Below, piece by piece: positions 34,901-46,260 of a stretch of DNA of 64,000 bases. The notes beneath the pieces were generated by a model, which saw only the letters and a program-made list of their open reading frames with translations, searched no databases and was not told the DNA's origin. Source of the DNA: Gyrodactylus bullatarudis (Eukaryota > Platyhelminthes > Monogenea > Gyrodactylidea > Gyrodactylidae). Every line of letters begins with the position of its first letter. Position 1 is the stretch's first letter. The stretch lies in contig SSNU01000086.1 in assembly GCA_012064415.1 (NCBI GenBank), positions 279,441 to 343,440 of the forward strand, written 5' to 3'. The translations under genes were made by a program, and so were the position numbers.

Positions 34901-37900
34901 TGGAGTGAAAGAGTGTTGTCTTCAAAAATTTCCCCTCTAATTTTATCTTGAGTCTAACTAGAAGTTAATTTATTAACATTAATTAAAATAACTTCTAGTT
35001 CCGTAATGAATGGTTGAACTAAGTTACCCGGTCCAGTAGGGATAGATTTTTGAATTCTAATATGTTCAATTTCATTTTCCCTGGGTGAAAATGTATAGTT
35101 CAGAATCAATTTTTGGTTTGAATTATATAAATTTTGTCCAAAGTGGCGGTGATAGTTCTAAAGTTCCAGTTTTAGTCAAAAATCTCTCAAATTTGATATT
35201 ATTACTTTCAAGTAGTCATAGAAGATTTAGGGCCTTTGATAGAAATAGTTGATCCATAAGACTTATATCACTTAAACTATATTGAAAAATGATTGGGAGA
35301 GAAATATTTTAGCTTCTATCATGAGAAAAATGGCCGAAATCAAATTCAGCAAATTTTTCATCACGCTAATTTAAATACAAAATCATTGTTTCTATTGCAA
35401 CCAGTTCATAAATAGATTTCGGCACATATGTTTTAAACACCATTCAAATTCTCCTGAAGAGTCCATTGAGATTCTGACCCAGGCTAGAAATTGAAAATTT
35501 GCAAAATCTTTCTCTATTGTCCTGTTCAGTAGCTGCTGAACATTTATTTCTTTCTCGATCTTACATTTCCTTTCAAATAGTAAAGTTTCCTGATAATATT
35601 TTGAGAAATCCTTATAATGATTTTCAAATATTTTACATCAAAAGCTTATTTTCATGAAGTTGAGAATTTTTTATTTTCACAAAATACTCAGGAAAGTTAG
35701 GAAAAAATTTAATTTTTTAATTTAATGTTAAAATCAGCAATCGAATTTGACCTTGATAGAACCTCCCCATCTTCAAGAAAAAGTTAATTTTGGATATTTC
35801 TTTGAGGGTTTTTGAATTTTTGTCTGATGTTGAGCAGCAGCATTTATTAGCTTTAAATATTGGTCAAACGTTGGTAAGGTGGAAATTTGGTGCATTTTCG
35901 AATTTCAACTCCTCTCTGATTTTAATCTCAAATTTAAAAAATGCATTGAGTTTTTTGTAAAGATCATAGATTACTAACTATATAAACATAATAATAATGC
36001 TTTACTACTTTTCTGTATCTTCAAGCTATTCCCAGCTTAGATAATTCCAGATTTCACTTTTTAGGTGTACTGCTAATATTTCTCCAGTATAAATGTCACT
36101 GAATTTTACTGTGTGCAATATGAATGAATCAGCTCATTTAAATTTTAAAATTTTACTTGATTTTAGGAAAACCCAATTCGATTCAATTTTTCAAAAGAAT
36201 TCCACTTAATTCATATCTTAGAATGTTGAATCATTTTTGGTGTAATCAGTCTCTTATTTTCAGAATGGTTCTTAAAAATTTAAATCTTGCACCAAAATTT
36301 TTAGACTTAATTCCAAATGCATTTAATGTTTCTATGAATAAAGTTTCTTGTAAATTACTGCCTATTTTACCTTATTATTCACAATATATTAATCATAGAA
36401 ATCAATTTTGTCATTATCTATAACAGGCTACAGTAAATTAATCAGATAATCTGATTCAGGTTCAACTTTTATAAAGAAATACAGTATTTAACTTTCTTTT
36501 GTTGAAATTCGCGCAAGATTTATTCTCTTTCTGATTCTGAAGGATCTTAGATGTGTAATTCCGTAAATTTATCGTTAATTTATGATCAATTCATTAAAAA
36601 TTTTTCCCAATTAGAGCGGTAATGTTGCCGAACTTCATCAAGTATTTTTCCCAAATCAACAGAATATTATGAAAAATTATCTTTAAATCTAATTTTTATT
36701 TAGTGAAAGAGAAATATTAGAAGTACTTTATGACTTCTTCCGTTAGAAATTAACATTAATCATGAAAGTGACAAGAACTATATGCAACTATGGAGAGAAG
36801 ATAAATTTTACGATGTGATTTCTTCTTAGATCTAGTAGGGAGTATTGGAAAATAGGAATCTTTCCAAGGTACATTGATTTATTTATTAAAAATTTATTTT
36901 TCAAGTTTGATTGGAATTGACACAAGAGACTCAATTAGGATTGCAGATTGAAAAAAGTACAATAGCTGAGGCAATTATTGACCATAAAATTTACCATCTC
37001 TGAAGCTTTAGCAGAAAGAGTTTAGGCAATTGCAATTTTTGAAATCTACAGATGTGAATGGACGCTATCTTACTTAATCTTTGTATGAAATAGATTTTCA
37101 CTAAAAAGTATAGCCCGTGTTTCACGAATGATAAAGCTGTGATCTTTGCGTATTCCAGGAGATTAATAGGTTTCCTTTTGAATGAGGGGTAAACGAAGTA
37201 ATCTCAGAGGCTTAGATGAATAATAATGAGTTTTTAAATGATAGAAATAACCTAGTCGGAAATTTAAAGTAACAAGTATCATCCTGATGATTAATTTTTT
37301 TTTCTAAGTTTTGGAAAAAAATTTTCTTGTATTTTTTGGAATTAACCCTTTTTTTAAATAATAATAAATCAAAACTTTCAAATGGTTTAAGCAAAACTCA
37401 TATGAAAAATTTTTTGAGAAAAATTTAAATTTTATAATTTCGTGTTGTTTTCCTCTTATGATGATTCAAATTGTTCGATACTCCACAAGAATGAAGAATT
37501 TTTCTGAACTTCCACTTGAGATCTGGTGTTGATTCCAAAGAATCTTTCGACATTTATTTTAAATTAGCCTGATTCACATCAGTTTTTTTCGGAAATTTTA
37601 TTTGTTTTATCAATTTATCGGTTCATTTCACTACTGTTTAATATTATCACTAAATTATAAACGATGTCTTTTCATTTATTTTTGTTTATAATAAAAACTT
37701 GCCACCGAAAGAAAACAAATCTTTGATAGAAAATGCCAAAAACCGAAAACGTTTATTAGAATAATTTGAGTTCATTAACTTTTCAATTAAACTTTCTATA
37801 GACTATTCACTAATACAAACCCAAGTTTGGAGCTTAGGAATGTCTTTGGCGCTTGTTCCAGAATATGACTCATTTTGTCTTGTTCTCAATGCTTAACCCT

Positions 37901-40900
37901 TATAGTCCGAGCGAATTTTTTTTCATGACTCGCATTCAATCTTTGGTCTATCTCATAGTTTGTGTATACGCTGATTACGAATCTACAGTTGTTTTAACGC
38001 AATCATTTTTGGTTCAGTAGTTATCTATCAAAAAATGGGTCATTTCCAAACGTTACAAAAATAAATCTTGAACTCAAAGCTAGATAATTTTTCTCGAGAT
38101 TAAAAGAAAACTGTATTATTTTTGCCCTAGGTATATTATTTCTCTCATTGATCGATTGTAAACTTCTTTACTCGAGTAAGAGCACTTTGAAAATCGATCA
38201 GAAGCTGTCTTTATTTTGAAAAATTTCAGATTACCATTTACGTATCATAAATAGATTGTATGAGAAGGCATGTAAAGTAACTAGATTTTCATTTCAAGAG
38301 AGAATATTGTCAACAGGTACCAGAAATGTAACCTGGCATTAAACCTAAATTCAAGTCAATTAAATGTATTGTAGAGATTCCCAAGAGAAACGTCATTAGT
38401 CCAGCTTCCGTTTATTTCCAAAATAGCTTGGAATGATTCTGAAGGACACAAAATAGTCAATAATTACTTATAAGTAATTATCAGGGCAACCTAATGCATA
38501 AAAGACATATTGATATATTTTTCATGATTCAAAGAGCTTTCAAGATATTTACAAATCGAAAAATTTTAAGTTGCCCCTTTACAAAGTTATAAATGCATAT
38601 TCATATGCGTTTACATAATTTATGCAAAAAGCATACATAAGAGTATATTAAAAATATTTAAATACATATTGATAAAATTTGAGAAATCATCAATGTTTAA
38701 CTCCCCTTCGTAGTTATCAATCCTATAAACTAGCCTTTAATCTGATAATGATATGTGGGCTTATCTAAGATACCCAAGATAGATTAACCTCGAGCATTTC
38801 ATTGGCTTGAAATTCAAGCCTTGAATCAAGTGAGAGAAGTGTTTTTCATCTATTATCATCATTAGCTCACTAACCATGCCAAGAATCGCTCTTACTCCCA
38901 AAGAGAGTTTTGTGAACATTTACCCACATATTTTCTCATTATCTGGATCTGCATTATTCTGTAAATCTTGTATTTGCACTGTCAACTGTTCCAAGAAGTC
39001 ACAGGTAAATCAGCATCTTAAATGTGATAAACATGTGAAGATTCTTATACCATAGGGGCACAACTCATTCAGCCCTGCATTAAAGAAGCTAATTGGACTC
39101 TTCAAGTAACAGAAGCGTTTCTCCACGCTGATATCCCTCTATGCAAGCTTAGAAATATTAAAATAAAAGCCTTATTCGATAAACCTCTTGGACCTTTACG
39201 TTGTGAAACCAATTGCCGAAATCAAGTCAACCAAATATATAAAGAAAAGATGGATGAAATCAAAGGATTTATTTTCCAAAAAGATATTTTTCTCATGGTG
39301 GACGAGTCGGAAATATTAGGACGTAACATTGTGAATTCTATTATAGGCAGTCTTGAAGAGTTTTCGAAAAAAAATCGCATTGATACAAAAGTTATTGAGG
39401 GACCATTAGATAGAAATTTAGCATGTCAACTCATCGATGACATTTCAAGACTGATGGAAGAGAGATAACTTCCTAATTATTCTTACCGATTATAGATAAT
39501 ACAAGAAATTCTTTACTTGATCCAGATGTCCCTAATCAGCTCACAGGAATCGTTGGAAGTTATGAAAAACTCATTGATATTCTGGATAAAATCCAGAATC
39601 GTACGGCAACCATGGATGAGTACTATCGAATCCTTCAAGACCTCAATTTAGGACGATAAATCTAAAGGACTACATTCTGAAACGATTGAGTAGAAACCAA
39701 ATATATCACATATAATTGAACAAAAAAAAGAAAATATATCTCCCTATCAATATTCTCAGCTGCTCAAAGCCCAACCAACAACTTCAGAGATAAAAAGATC
39801 ATTCTCACAAAAAATCTTATGAAAAAAGATAGATATTTTCTAGATAAAAATATAAGGCTGTATACTGTTATTGGTTTCAATAAATGAAAAAATAATTTTA
39901 ATTTGGAAAAGAATCGTAATTTTCTAACAGAATACTCGTAAGTAGTATATAGGTATTTTAAAGAGCATATTTAATGGAATATTAAAGTTTTTAGGGGTAT
40001 TTTTTAAGCACATGTTTAGTTTTTTTAAGAGCATATAATAATTATTATAATAATTGTTGATTACCATACTCAAGTGTAAAGTTCAGTCCTAGCAACTGAC
40101 GTAGAGTTGGCAAAATGTGAAAACCCCGAAAAGTCAAAAGTAGATGATTATATTCAAATTATGAGCCAACCTGCAGTAGAGACTATCAGTAAAACGTAAG
40201 AGAAATAGCGGACAGATGCAATGAGACCATGGATACAGGAACGCCAGTCTCAAAGTGAGAAATTTCTTCAACCAATGGAAGAGCAGAAATTATTACATCG
40301 TAAAAGTAAATGGTATAAGTCCGGAGTTGAGTCTGAAGAGACCCGGCGAAATGGGACGTTTATCACTTATAATTTTCTTCCTCATGAATCCAAATCAGAT
40401 TATTGATAAAAAAACTATTACAAAACAGAAATCAAACCAGGTCAGTTAGGGTTGGAAAAGTAGAATTGTGATTTCAATAGATTTCCAAAATAAAATTTGT
40501 AAGTCTCTCATCCGTGAATATACTTTAAAAAAATTGTTATTTTGTCAGGAAATCAATGGAAAACTGATACAAGCTATTACAAATTTATTTATTCTAGTGA
40601 AAAATTGTTTTGATACAAATTTTTTTCTATCCTAAATCAAAAGCTTATGAGTTGTATAATGGAGAAGGTTTGTATGAAGTAAACTTTCTATTTAAACCCA
40701 GTTTATTGACGTCTGTATCAAGTTTTAATTTTTACTCATTTTCTGCATAAAAAACTTTTCCTTCTTTTAAAATTCATTAAAAACTAGGTCAAATATTGAC
40801 AGGGATGAGATCATGAAAGTAAAGCTAATTATTATGAAGATGGGAATTTATGATTTTTACAAAATTATAAATTTTTTCATCAAGAAATCGAATTTGATCA

Positions 40901-43900
40901 AGATTTTTTAGAATATAGATCGTAGGTTCCACTTTCAGGATCTGAAGAAAAAAATTTGAAAAAAATAAAATTTTAGAAAAGTCATGGCATTTTTCAAATC
41001 TAGCGATGGCGCCGAATTCCCATTTTTTTGAACTTTGAGTTGATAATTTTTTTTTCGAGAGAAACTCTTTGATCTCTGTTTTTAGTTGAGCTACAGATAA
41101 TTCCATGAGTAAAAAGGGTTTGATGCCAGTTATAAGAATATAGCGCTTTTATTTCGTGGCATACTCACCAGATTTATGTAAAGAAAATTGTGTACAAAAT
41201 CTTGGTTTTAGCTCTCATTGGTTGTTCTCTGGTGCGTGTGTATAATAATAACATAGACTCTTTGGGGTGTAAGAGTGATATCTATCCCTATCACATTTGA
41301 CTCTGTAATATGACTAATAGTAATAACAATAGAATAGAAATTATGTACAAAGGGGTGGGTAGTGTTACTGTAATTGAAAGCACAAAGTAATGTGAAAATA
41401 TGAGGTATGAATATAATGGTTACATCTGTGAAAAATATTTGGTGATCTTATTTTTTCCTATGTCATCATCTGATCTGTTGTTGGTTGCGAATTCGTCAGT
41501 ATTGGTCTTGGTAGAACCAGTGGTTTCACGAATTTCTTTTGGATACATAGATTTGGCTTTTGTTTCTCTATGTATAGTGCTTCAGCTGAAGTCATAGTTT
41601 CTATTCTATTGTTATTACTATTAGTCATATTACAGAGTCAAATGTGATAGGGATAGATATCACTCTTACACCCCAAAGAGTCTATGTTATTATTATACAC
41701 ACGCACCAGAGAACAACCAATGAGAGCTAAAACCAAGATTTTGTACACAATTTTCTTTATATAAATCTGGCATGTAAAAGCTGATGAGTATGCCACGAAA
41801 TAAAAGCGCTATATTCTTATAACTGGCATCAACCCCTTTTTACTCATGATAATTTTTGTTGATTTAAAAGTCAGAGAGTGATCAAAAGTTGATTTTTTAG
41901 GATCACGATTAGTCAAAGAAATCAAATACGCTGATTCAGATTTTGAGAATCCGCCCATCTTCGTGTGAAAATCGAATTTTGATTATTAGAAAATTTTCAT
42001 TACTTTAAATCGATGAAATTTTGATGATTCAAAATCCCTGGAAATTGGCGAGTCCATTGAAATTTTTGGTCATAATCGGTTTCTTTTACTTATCATAATC
42101 CTATAAATCAACTTTTGATCACTCTCTGACTTTTAAATCAACAAAAATTATCAACTCAAAGTTCAAAAAAATGGGAATTCGGCGCCATTGCTAGATTTGA
42201 AATACACTTGTGCACCAGTTTTCGTGCCTGAGAATGTGCACACCCCATTTTTCATGTCTTTCAAAACTAAAAATCAACCTACTAAGAAGTAGGACAAGTA
42301 TACGAATAAAATAATTTTTTGGTCAAAATTTTCATTTTTTCTGATTTTGATCTCAATTTGTAGGGAATTTTTTTCTGGTCAGATCAGTACCCCCGCAAGC
42401 TAGTAAATTATTCATTAAACTCGAATAAGATTCCAAATTAAAATGAGGTTTTCATGAAAAAGAATGCGTGACCCTCTAAATTCTTGAACTTGAAAATTGC
42501 AACCTTCAATTATAATTATTGCTCATAGCTTCACTCACATGTACCATAATTAGATAATTACTGCTTCATATCCACAGTGTTTTATAAAAATCAATGAGTA
42601 ATTCTGACTCGAGCCTCTTATGAATCCTTCCTTGAACTTTCCTTTCAATGAAAACAAAATTTCATGAAATTTCCAATGAGCATATCTTTGTTGAATATTG
42701 AGTTAGAAAGCTGATTTTTTTTGCAAATTAAAGCTTGGTTCAAGTTTAGTCGAATGAAAATAAAATATTCTAAGGAAATGCAAAACATATTGTTTCTCTA
42801 AACTTCAATTTCTACTTGTCCTACTTCTTAGTAGGTTGATGATTAATTTTAGTTTTGAAAGACATGAAAAATGGGCTGTGCACATTCTCAGGCACGAAAA
42901 CTGGTGCACAAGTGTATGCCATAACTTTCTTAAAATTTGATTTTTTTCAATTTTTTTTTCTTCAGATGCTGAAAGTGGAAAGAAGAGTAAGTATCCTCCT
43001 CAATCAAGATCGGATGCTGACAATGAGGGGATACTACCGATCGATGAGGAGATACGTCGAAAGGGCAATTAATAACGAAAATTTTTAACTTTGTAATAAA
43101 TAATTTTATTTAATAATGTACTTGGATATAAATTCTTGATTTAGAATAAAAGGCCCAAGTTTGATGCCTTAAGATTGAGTATTAGCATCTCAATTAGACG
43201 TAATGAACATAAGATTTAAGTCAAATGACTTAGTTTAGTACTGTTTTGTGAAAAGTTGTATTGAACTAGATACATATATGCTGACAATTTGATAAAAAGG
43301 TTGAATCCAAAAATTTCCTACTTTTGAAAAATAACTTTACTAAGAAAATGCAATTTAAAACAAAGCTCAAAGAATCTTTCCTTTTTGTTTGAATATATAT
43401 TATTTGTCGATATTATGAAAAAAAATAAGTCCAACCAATTTATCAATTACCACCATTTGAGCCAACAAATGAGGATTAATTTAGTCTCAAAAGAAGGAAG
43501 ATTTTCAGGAATGAGCACAGCAGCTCAACGGTTGATCAAGTTTCAATGACAGAGTTTCAGTGAGTATTTCTGTTGATTCTTATGGAATTCGCTTTTAGTT
43601 TTATGCTCAAATCGTATATCTATATGTGTCCAATCTAAGTTTCAAAGAGTTTATCCTGTCCTTTCTTCCTTCAAAAACTATCTCACTTTTTGTAATTGAC
43701 ATAATTTTACCAAATACATTTTCTCGTATATACTCACCAATTTGTTGTCTTTTTCTCTCTAATGAAGATCAGGGGTTTTAAAATGTGCTGAAGATGGATT
43801 TGGCACTCATTTTCCCTTGAAAACAGTGAATTTTCCCATTTTCACAAAAACTAACTTATTTTCCTATCTAAATGTATAGAAATCACTTGCTGCATTTTGA

Positions 43901-46260
43901 TTGGTCGAGATAAATAATACTTAATTAGGGGGGGGGGGAGTATTAGTAATTACTCGTGTTCCAATAAAAATAATATGTTCCAATAAAAAAAATTCTTCTG
44001 TAATTCATCTTCATATTAATTAGGTGTATATGAATACTATTTTGTGTTTGATGAGCTTGTCGTATCATTGAAGAAGGCGTTGTGAAGAAAATCATCTCTA
44101 ATATTAACCCACGTTTTTATAAATGTTATGATAAAACATATTTGAGATCTTTTTCTGAATCTGAAAGAATAGCCTCTAACTGTTGCAAGGGATATAGAAA
44201 ACGCTGGCTTGTACAGTTTAAATCAGCATTGTAATCTTGACCTTGATTATTGCTCAAGTGAGCCATACTACAATTAGAATATCAAAAGTGAACTACTAAT
44301 TTATTTTTTTCCTAATCCCTTTTATCTGATTGAATTTCTATCAGAGATAACAGAAACAGAGATGAATGTCGATAGCAAAATCCTTATTTTGTAAAAGATC
44401 AGTCATTCTTAATTTAGATATAAAACGTTAATGCAATCAGATTTAATTATTTTAATTTATTTTCAAAACAGTTTTCATCATTCAGCTTTATCTACTTGTA
44501 TGATCCATGAAAAAAATAACGTATATCAAATTGGTATCAAAAATTTTAATTTTGTGTGTTTAAATAAAAATCAAACATCACTAAATTCTTCCTTATAAAC
44601 TTCTTTTAATATACCCTTCCTTTTGATCTTTTGATTTCTTTCATTCTTTTCGTCCAAAAACCAATGACAGAAAAGTAAGGGTTAAAAACATCAATGAGTA
44701 ATTTAAAAATCAATATTTTTAGACCAAGGTGTTTAAAATCAAGTTGAAGATAAATCAGGAATTGTAACAGATTTGAACTCACCAATTTTGCCTTCTTCAA
44801 CGAGTCTCATGTCTGGTCTAAATCTTGAATCTGTTCTCGGGAGAATATTACGAATGTTTAATGAGTTCTCCACATTTGGTAAATCATTCAGACTGATTGT
44901 GAACTGGGTGAAATGAAAATAATCTTCTGAATTTTCTGTAAACTCTTTTGAGCTCCAAAGAACTTGAAGTGAATCAATACTTGGCAGAATTGTCTTGACA
45001 TCAACCAAGAGATTTTTATCTGAATTATTGCAAACTTCCTGAGATGATGTATTGACATCAAATGAAAGATTCCAAGATTTGAAAGTAATCAGGGAATTAG
45101 TCTTTGGACTTTTCTCAGAAAAACTTTTAAAATAAATTTTTGGCAAATTGTTTCCTTTGACTTTGCACAGCATAAGATATTCGTCATGGTCGAAAGAAAC
45201 CAATTCAGTAACCCATGAGCCAAAGAGAACTTTGGTTGGCTTCTCATCCTCAAAAATACATCCAGTTACTGATCCGTAAAAGTTTTGTTTCCCATTGATT
45301 GGGCTAATGAATAATTTTTCATTCACCTGATTGAATTTGAGAGCTGCAATGAATTTATCGGAGTTAATTTCCATATCTCCCAGCTGGAAAATTTGATTAA
45401 AAAATTAATAAATAATTATTTTATCGACCCATTATATTGGTAAAAGCAAGAGAACCTTGGGTAAAATCAGACAAGAATCGCTCGTTCTTTTGTCATTAAG
45501 GTGAATAGAAAAATTCCAAACAAAAGAAATTCTCAAGATTTTGTCAAAAATCAATAAAACTTCAAATGAGAAGAGCTGATATTGTATTTAATAGTGCATA
45601 GGCTTACCAATTCAGTCCAAATTTGTCCTACTATAAAATTCCTCACGTAACACTTGATTAAATTCCAGGTAAAAGTTTCCTCTCTACTTCTATGAGCGGA
45701 TTTAATTTTCAACTCGATTGAACCTTGAGGTACAATCTTGAGACTTGAATTATTAAATTTGATTTTCGGACAGATATTTCCAGTTAACTGAAATACTTCG
45801 TGACTTGCAAAGAAGGCACTAATAGGCGGATGATGAGACACTTGTTCTGAAACAAATATAAATCCATCTTTTTGTAACTCATAAGTTTCACCTAAAATTG
45901 GATTGAACGGTTTCTTGTTACGTTTGTAGCTGGAGCTTGTAGCAGAAACTGCAAATGCAACAACATACTATAATTTACTTGCTTAAATTATACCTTACTT
46001 GAAAAGTTTCGAGCTCAGTTTTGCCATTGGCAGCCTTCAATAAAAGATCAGAGTACTTGAGATATTCTGACATTTTTTGTAGGAAGCTAATTGGTTCATT
46101 CAGTGTAACTGGCATAGCTACATGACTCAAATCTTCTGTTAGGGATCCTTTGAGAATTTTAAACACATTTGGCTCATACTTTTTTACTTTTGATGGTAAT
46201 ATAGATCTAAAGTGTAAATTAAACGATTTACCGAGATGAAAAGACGTATTTATCTGTCAT
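22927..46260 (-). CDS. OSBPL2: Oxysterol-binding protein-related protein, ORP2-like, six exons over 23 kb
   Basis: ORPs move sterols and phosphoinositides between membranes. I infer exons 46260-46232, 46206-45999, 45967-45608, 45383-44783, 31743-31673 and 23046-22927. Phases match throughout, giving 1389 nt and 462 residues (human OSBPL2 is about 480). The lipid-binding domain carries SRSILP at 9-14, MPVTLNEPISFLQKMSEYL, YVVAFAVSA at 80-88, KPFNPILGETYE at 98-109 and the family signature EQVSHHPPISAF at 120-131, whose His pair binds PI4P. RFRPDMRLVEEGKIG closes exon 4. Exon 5 supplies DEAETIKHKLEDKQR, the expected EKxRLEExQR helix, and exon 6 ends the protein with IPRWFSPFN and EYFDRQFDNCLDLF, like the ORP2 C-terminus. 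No PH or ankyrin domain is seen, so this is a short-form ORP. Introns are 25, 31, 224, 13039 and 8626 nt. OSBPL2 versus the ORP1 C-terminal half is inference; an upstream 5' exon is possible. Confidence 0.87.
24364..24455 (-). repeat. tRNA-like / SINE-like degenerate segment
   Basis: On the minus strand the 92-nt segment begins CTCAGGT and ends ACCTGAG, a perfect 7-bp closing stem. It contains GGTTCAAATTCC, close to the pol III B box. The A box and the T and D stems are poor, so a working tRNA is unlikely. Confidence 0.3.
24471..24553. mobile_element. piggyBac-type MITE, 83 bp, with TTAA target duplication
   Basis: The ends are CCCTAGAATGACATTT and the complement of CCCTAGAACGACATTT (one mismatch in 16), directly flanked by TTAA at 24467-24470 and 24554-24557. 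TTAA targets and CCCTAGAA ends are known marks of piggyBac elements. There is no coding capacity. Confidence 0.85.
24819..26174 (-). mobile_element. Penelope-like element with inverted terminal arms (defective)
   Basis: The minus-strand frame 25658-25254 encodes the end of a Penelope-type reverse transcriptase: RIRRIASPEEW, the characteristic KNGYP, then the thumb. Downstream, past a stop, the GIY-YIG endonuclease is visible as CDCGASYIGRT near 25210-25170, with HLKQENHAA further on. The coding part is flanked by inverted arms, about 24819-25096 and 25618-26174. The left arm lacks roughly 210 bp and other pieces present in the right arm. The catalytic RT core is missing, so it cannot move by itself. 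It lies in the last intron of the ORP gene. Confidence 0.85.
26485..27169. mobile_element. Fold-back element, two ~310-330-bp arms
   Basis: Arms 26485-26794 and 26841-27169 are inverted copies, about 90% alike by eye, around a 46-bp loop. There is no coding frame of note. A diverged single arm is at about 4688-4845. Confidence 0.85.
27170..31672. other. ORP intron sequence without recognised features
   Basis: About 4.5 kb of AT-rich intron. I see no exon, RNA gene or clear element; open frames here are short and lack family resemblance. Confidence 0.4.
32262..32745 (+). repeat. Most complete copy of a dispersed GGCGCC-core family with coding-like segments
   Basis: The open frame 32276-32548 carries RKIQMVRFPSVMTNFSELMQ and DYSLTLKSTKVINS. 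The first part ends at ATGCAG/GTGACA, a plausible donor. The segment then continues with TTTGGCGCTAAC, a NLDQIRFLDEKIENFVKTIN-type frame and a CCCATCTCCATATC end. Related copies lie at about 2215-2370, 37450-37510, 40815-41110, 41850-42215, 52400-52510, 53760-54010 plus 54719-54925, 58310-58440 and 59690-60310. I do not recognise the protein. Confidence 0.6.
33048..34622 (-). mobile_element. MULE (Mutator-like) element with 299-bp terminal inverted repeats
   Basis: The arms 33048-33346 and 34324-34622 are both exactly 299 bp and show no mismatch by eye. They begin GAGGTATTTGCAAAATTAG. The flanks TTTAGATTG and TTTAGACTT look like an imperfect 9-bp target duplication, the size MULEs make. The arms contain internal repeats of TTTAGTCCATAG/TTTAGTCTAT. 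The coding remnant between them supports the MULE call. Confidence 0.88.
33429..33884 (-). pseudogene. MULE transposase C-terminal fragment with SWIM zinc finger
   Basis: The 151-codon frame starts with MTSNMAESANSALKDIR, the MULE block after the catalytic core. It ends with a SWIM-type zinc finger, Cys104-x-Cys106 and Cys116-x-His118 (WCSCG, PCIH). The DDE catalytic domain is missing. Upstream on the same strand, in another frame, a short piece (MSTFVFNTCYESIENV) may come from the N-terminal part, so the element looks internally deleted. Confidence 0.85.
34623..38875. other. ORP intron sequence with dispersed repeats
   Basis: Bases about 37085-37230 and 37890-38055 match the repeats at 50330-50450, 51990-52125 and 51793-51960 (CTGATTACGAATCTACAGTTG). 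An 88-codon frame at 36157-36423 is not recognised and has extremely AT-rich codons. No exon seen. Confidence 0.4.
38876..39887 (+). pseudogene. hAT-type transposase relic with BED zinc finger
   Basis: From the ATG at 38876 the frame gives a BED-type zinc finger (LFCKSCICTVNCSKKSQ, QHLKCDKH) and then a stop. In another frame the N-terminal domain continues (HADIPLCKLRN, LFDKPLG, then IFLMVDESEI with the first catalytic Asp) to a stop at 39468. Later pieces recover the C-terminus (RTATMDEYYRILQDLNLGR; EIKRSFS). The middle of the catalytic domain is deleted. It is the same broad family as the fragment at 9690-10622, in the plus orientation. Confidence 0.75.
40815..41103 (-). repeat. GGCGCC-core dispersed repeat copy
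   Basis: The minus strand holds ATTCGGCGCCAT, then an intron-like pyrimidine tract ending TTTTTTCTTCAG, then QILKVEP and NLDQIRFLDEKIYNFVKI, ending near CCCATCTTCAT. It abuts the terminal-inverted-repeat element that starts at 41104. Confidence 0.55.
41104..41848. mobile_element. Non-autonomous element with ~245-bp terminal inverted repeats
   Basis: Arms 41104-41345 and 41593-41848 are nearly identical inverted copies around a 247-bp centre. The outer end is CATGAGTAAAAAGGG. A short GGCAT/ATGCC pair lies inside each arm. There is no transposase. Relatives lie at 14.8 kb and 47.1 kb. Confidence 0.88.
42203..42916. mobile_element. Element with ~100-bp inverted ends, inserted in the GGCGCC-core repeat
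   Basis: Arms 42203-42300 (TACACTTGTGCACCAG start) and 42814-42916 are inverted copies about 500 bp apart. To its left lies GGCGCCATTGCTAGATTTGA; to its right the same repeat resumes (GCCATAACTTTCTTAAAA, then TTCTTCAG and MLKVERR). So it interrupted a copy of the dispersed family. Confidence 0.75.
43873..44005. mobile_element. Terminal piece of a Penelope-like element
   Basis: It matches the right arm end at 26064-26174 (AATGTATAGAAATCACTTGC, TACTTAATTAGGGGG) with a G-run expansion at about 43928-43938. No coding part is attached. Confidence 0.65.
45968..45998 (-). other. 31-nt intron candidate in the ORP gene
   Basis: It starts GTAAGGTA and ends AATTATAG on the minus strand. Left in, it shifts frame and gives a stop within nine codons. 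Removed, it joins ELETFQ to YVVAFAVSA, exactly as in other ORPs. Confidence 0.65.
46207..46231 (-). other. 25-nt intron candidate in the ORP gene
   Basis: It starts GTAAATCG and ends ACTTTAG on the minus strand. Without removal the frame meets TAA at once. With removal the codon CG|A gives Arg in SSRSILP, matching the conserved R-[ST]-x-L-P start of ORP lipid-binding domains. Confidence 0.6.

Noticed and set aside
36157..36423. 88-codon plus-strand frame
   Set aside because: No family resemblance and extreme A/T codon bias equal to the surrounding intron; probably a chance frame.
44571..44660. Minus-strand frame LDEKNERNQKIKRK as the next ORP exon
   Set aside because: It resembles the EKxRLEExQR helix, but no AG gives the needed phase. 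The exon at 31743-31673 fits splice sites, phase and motif better.
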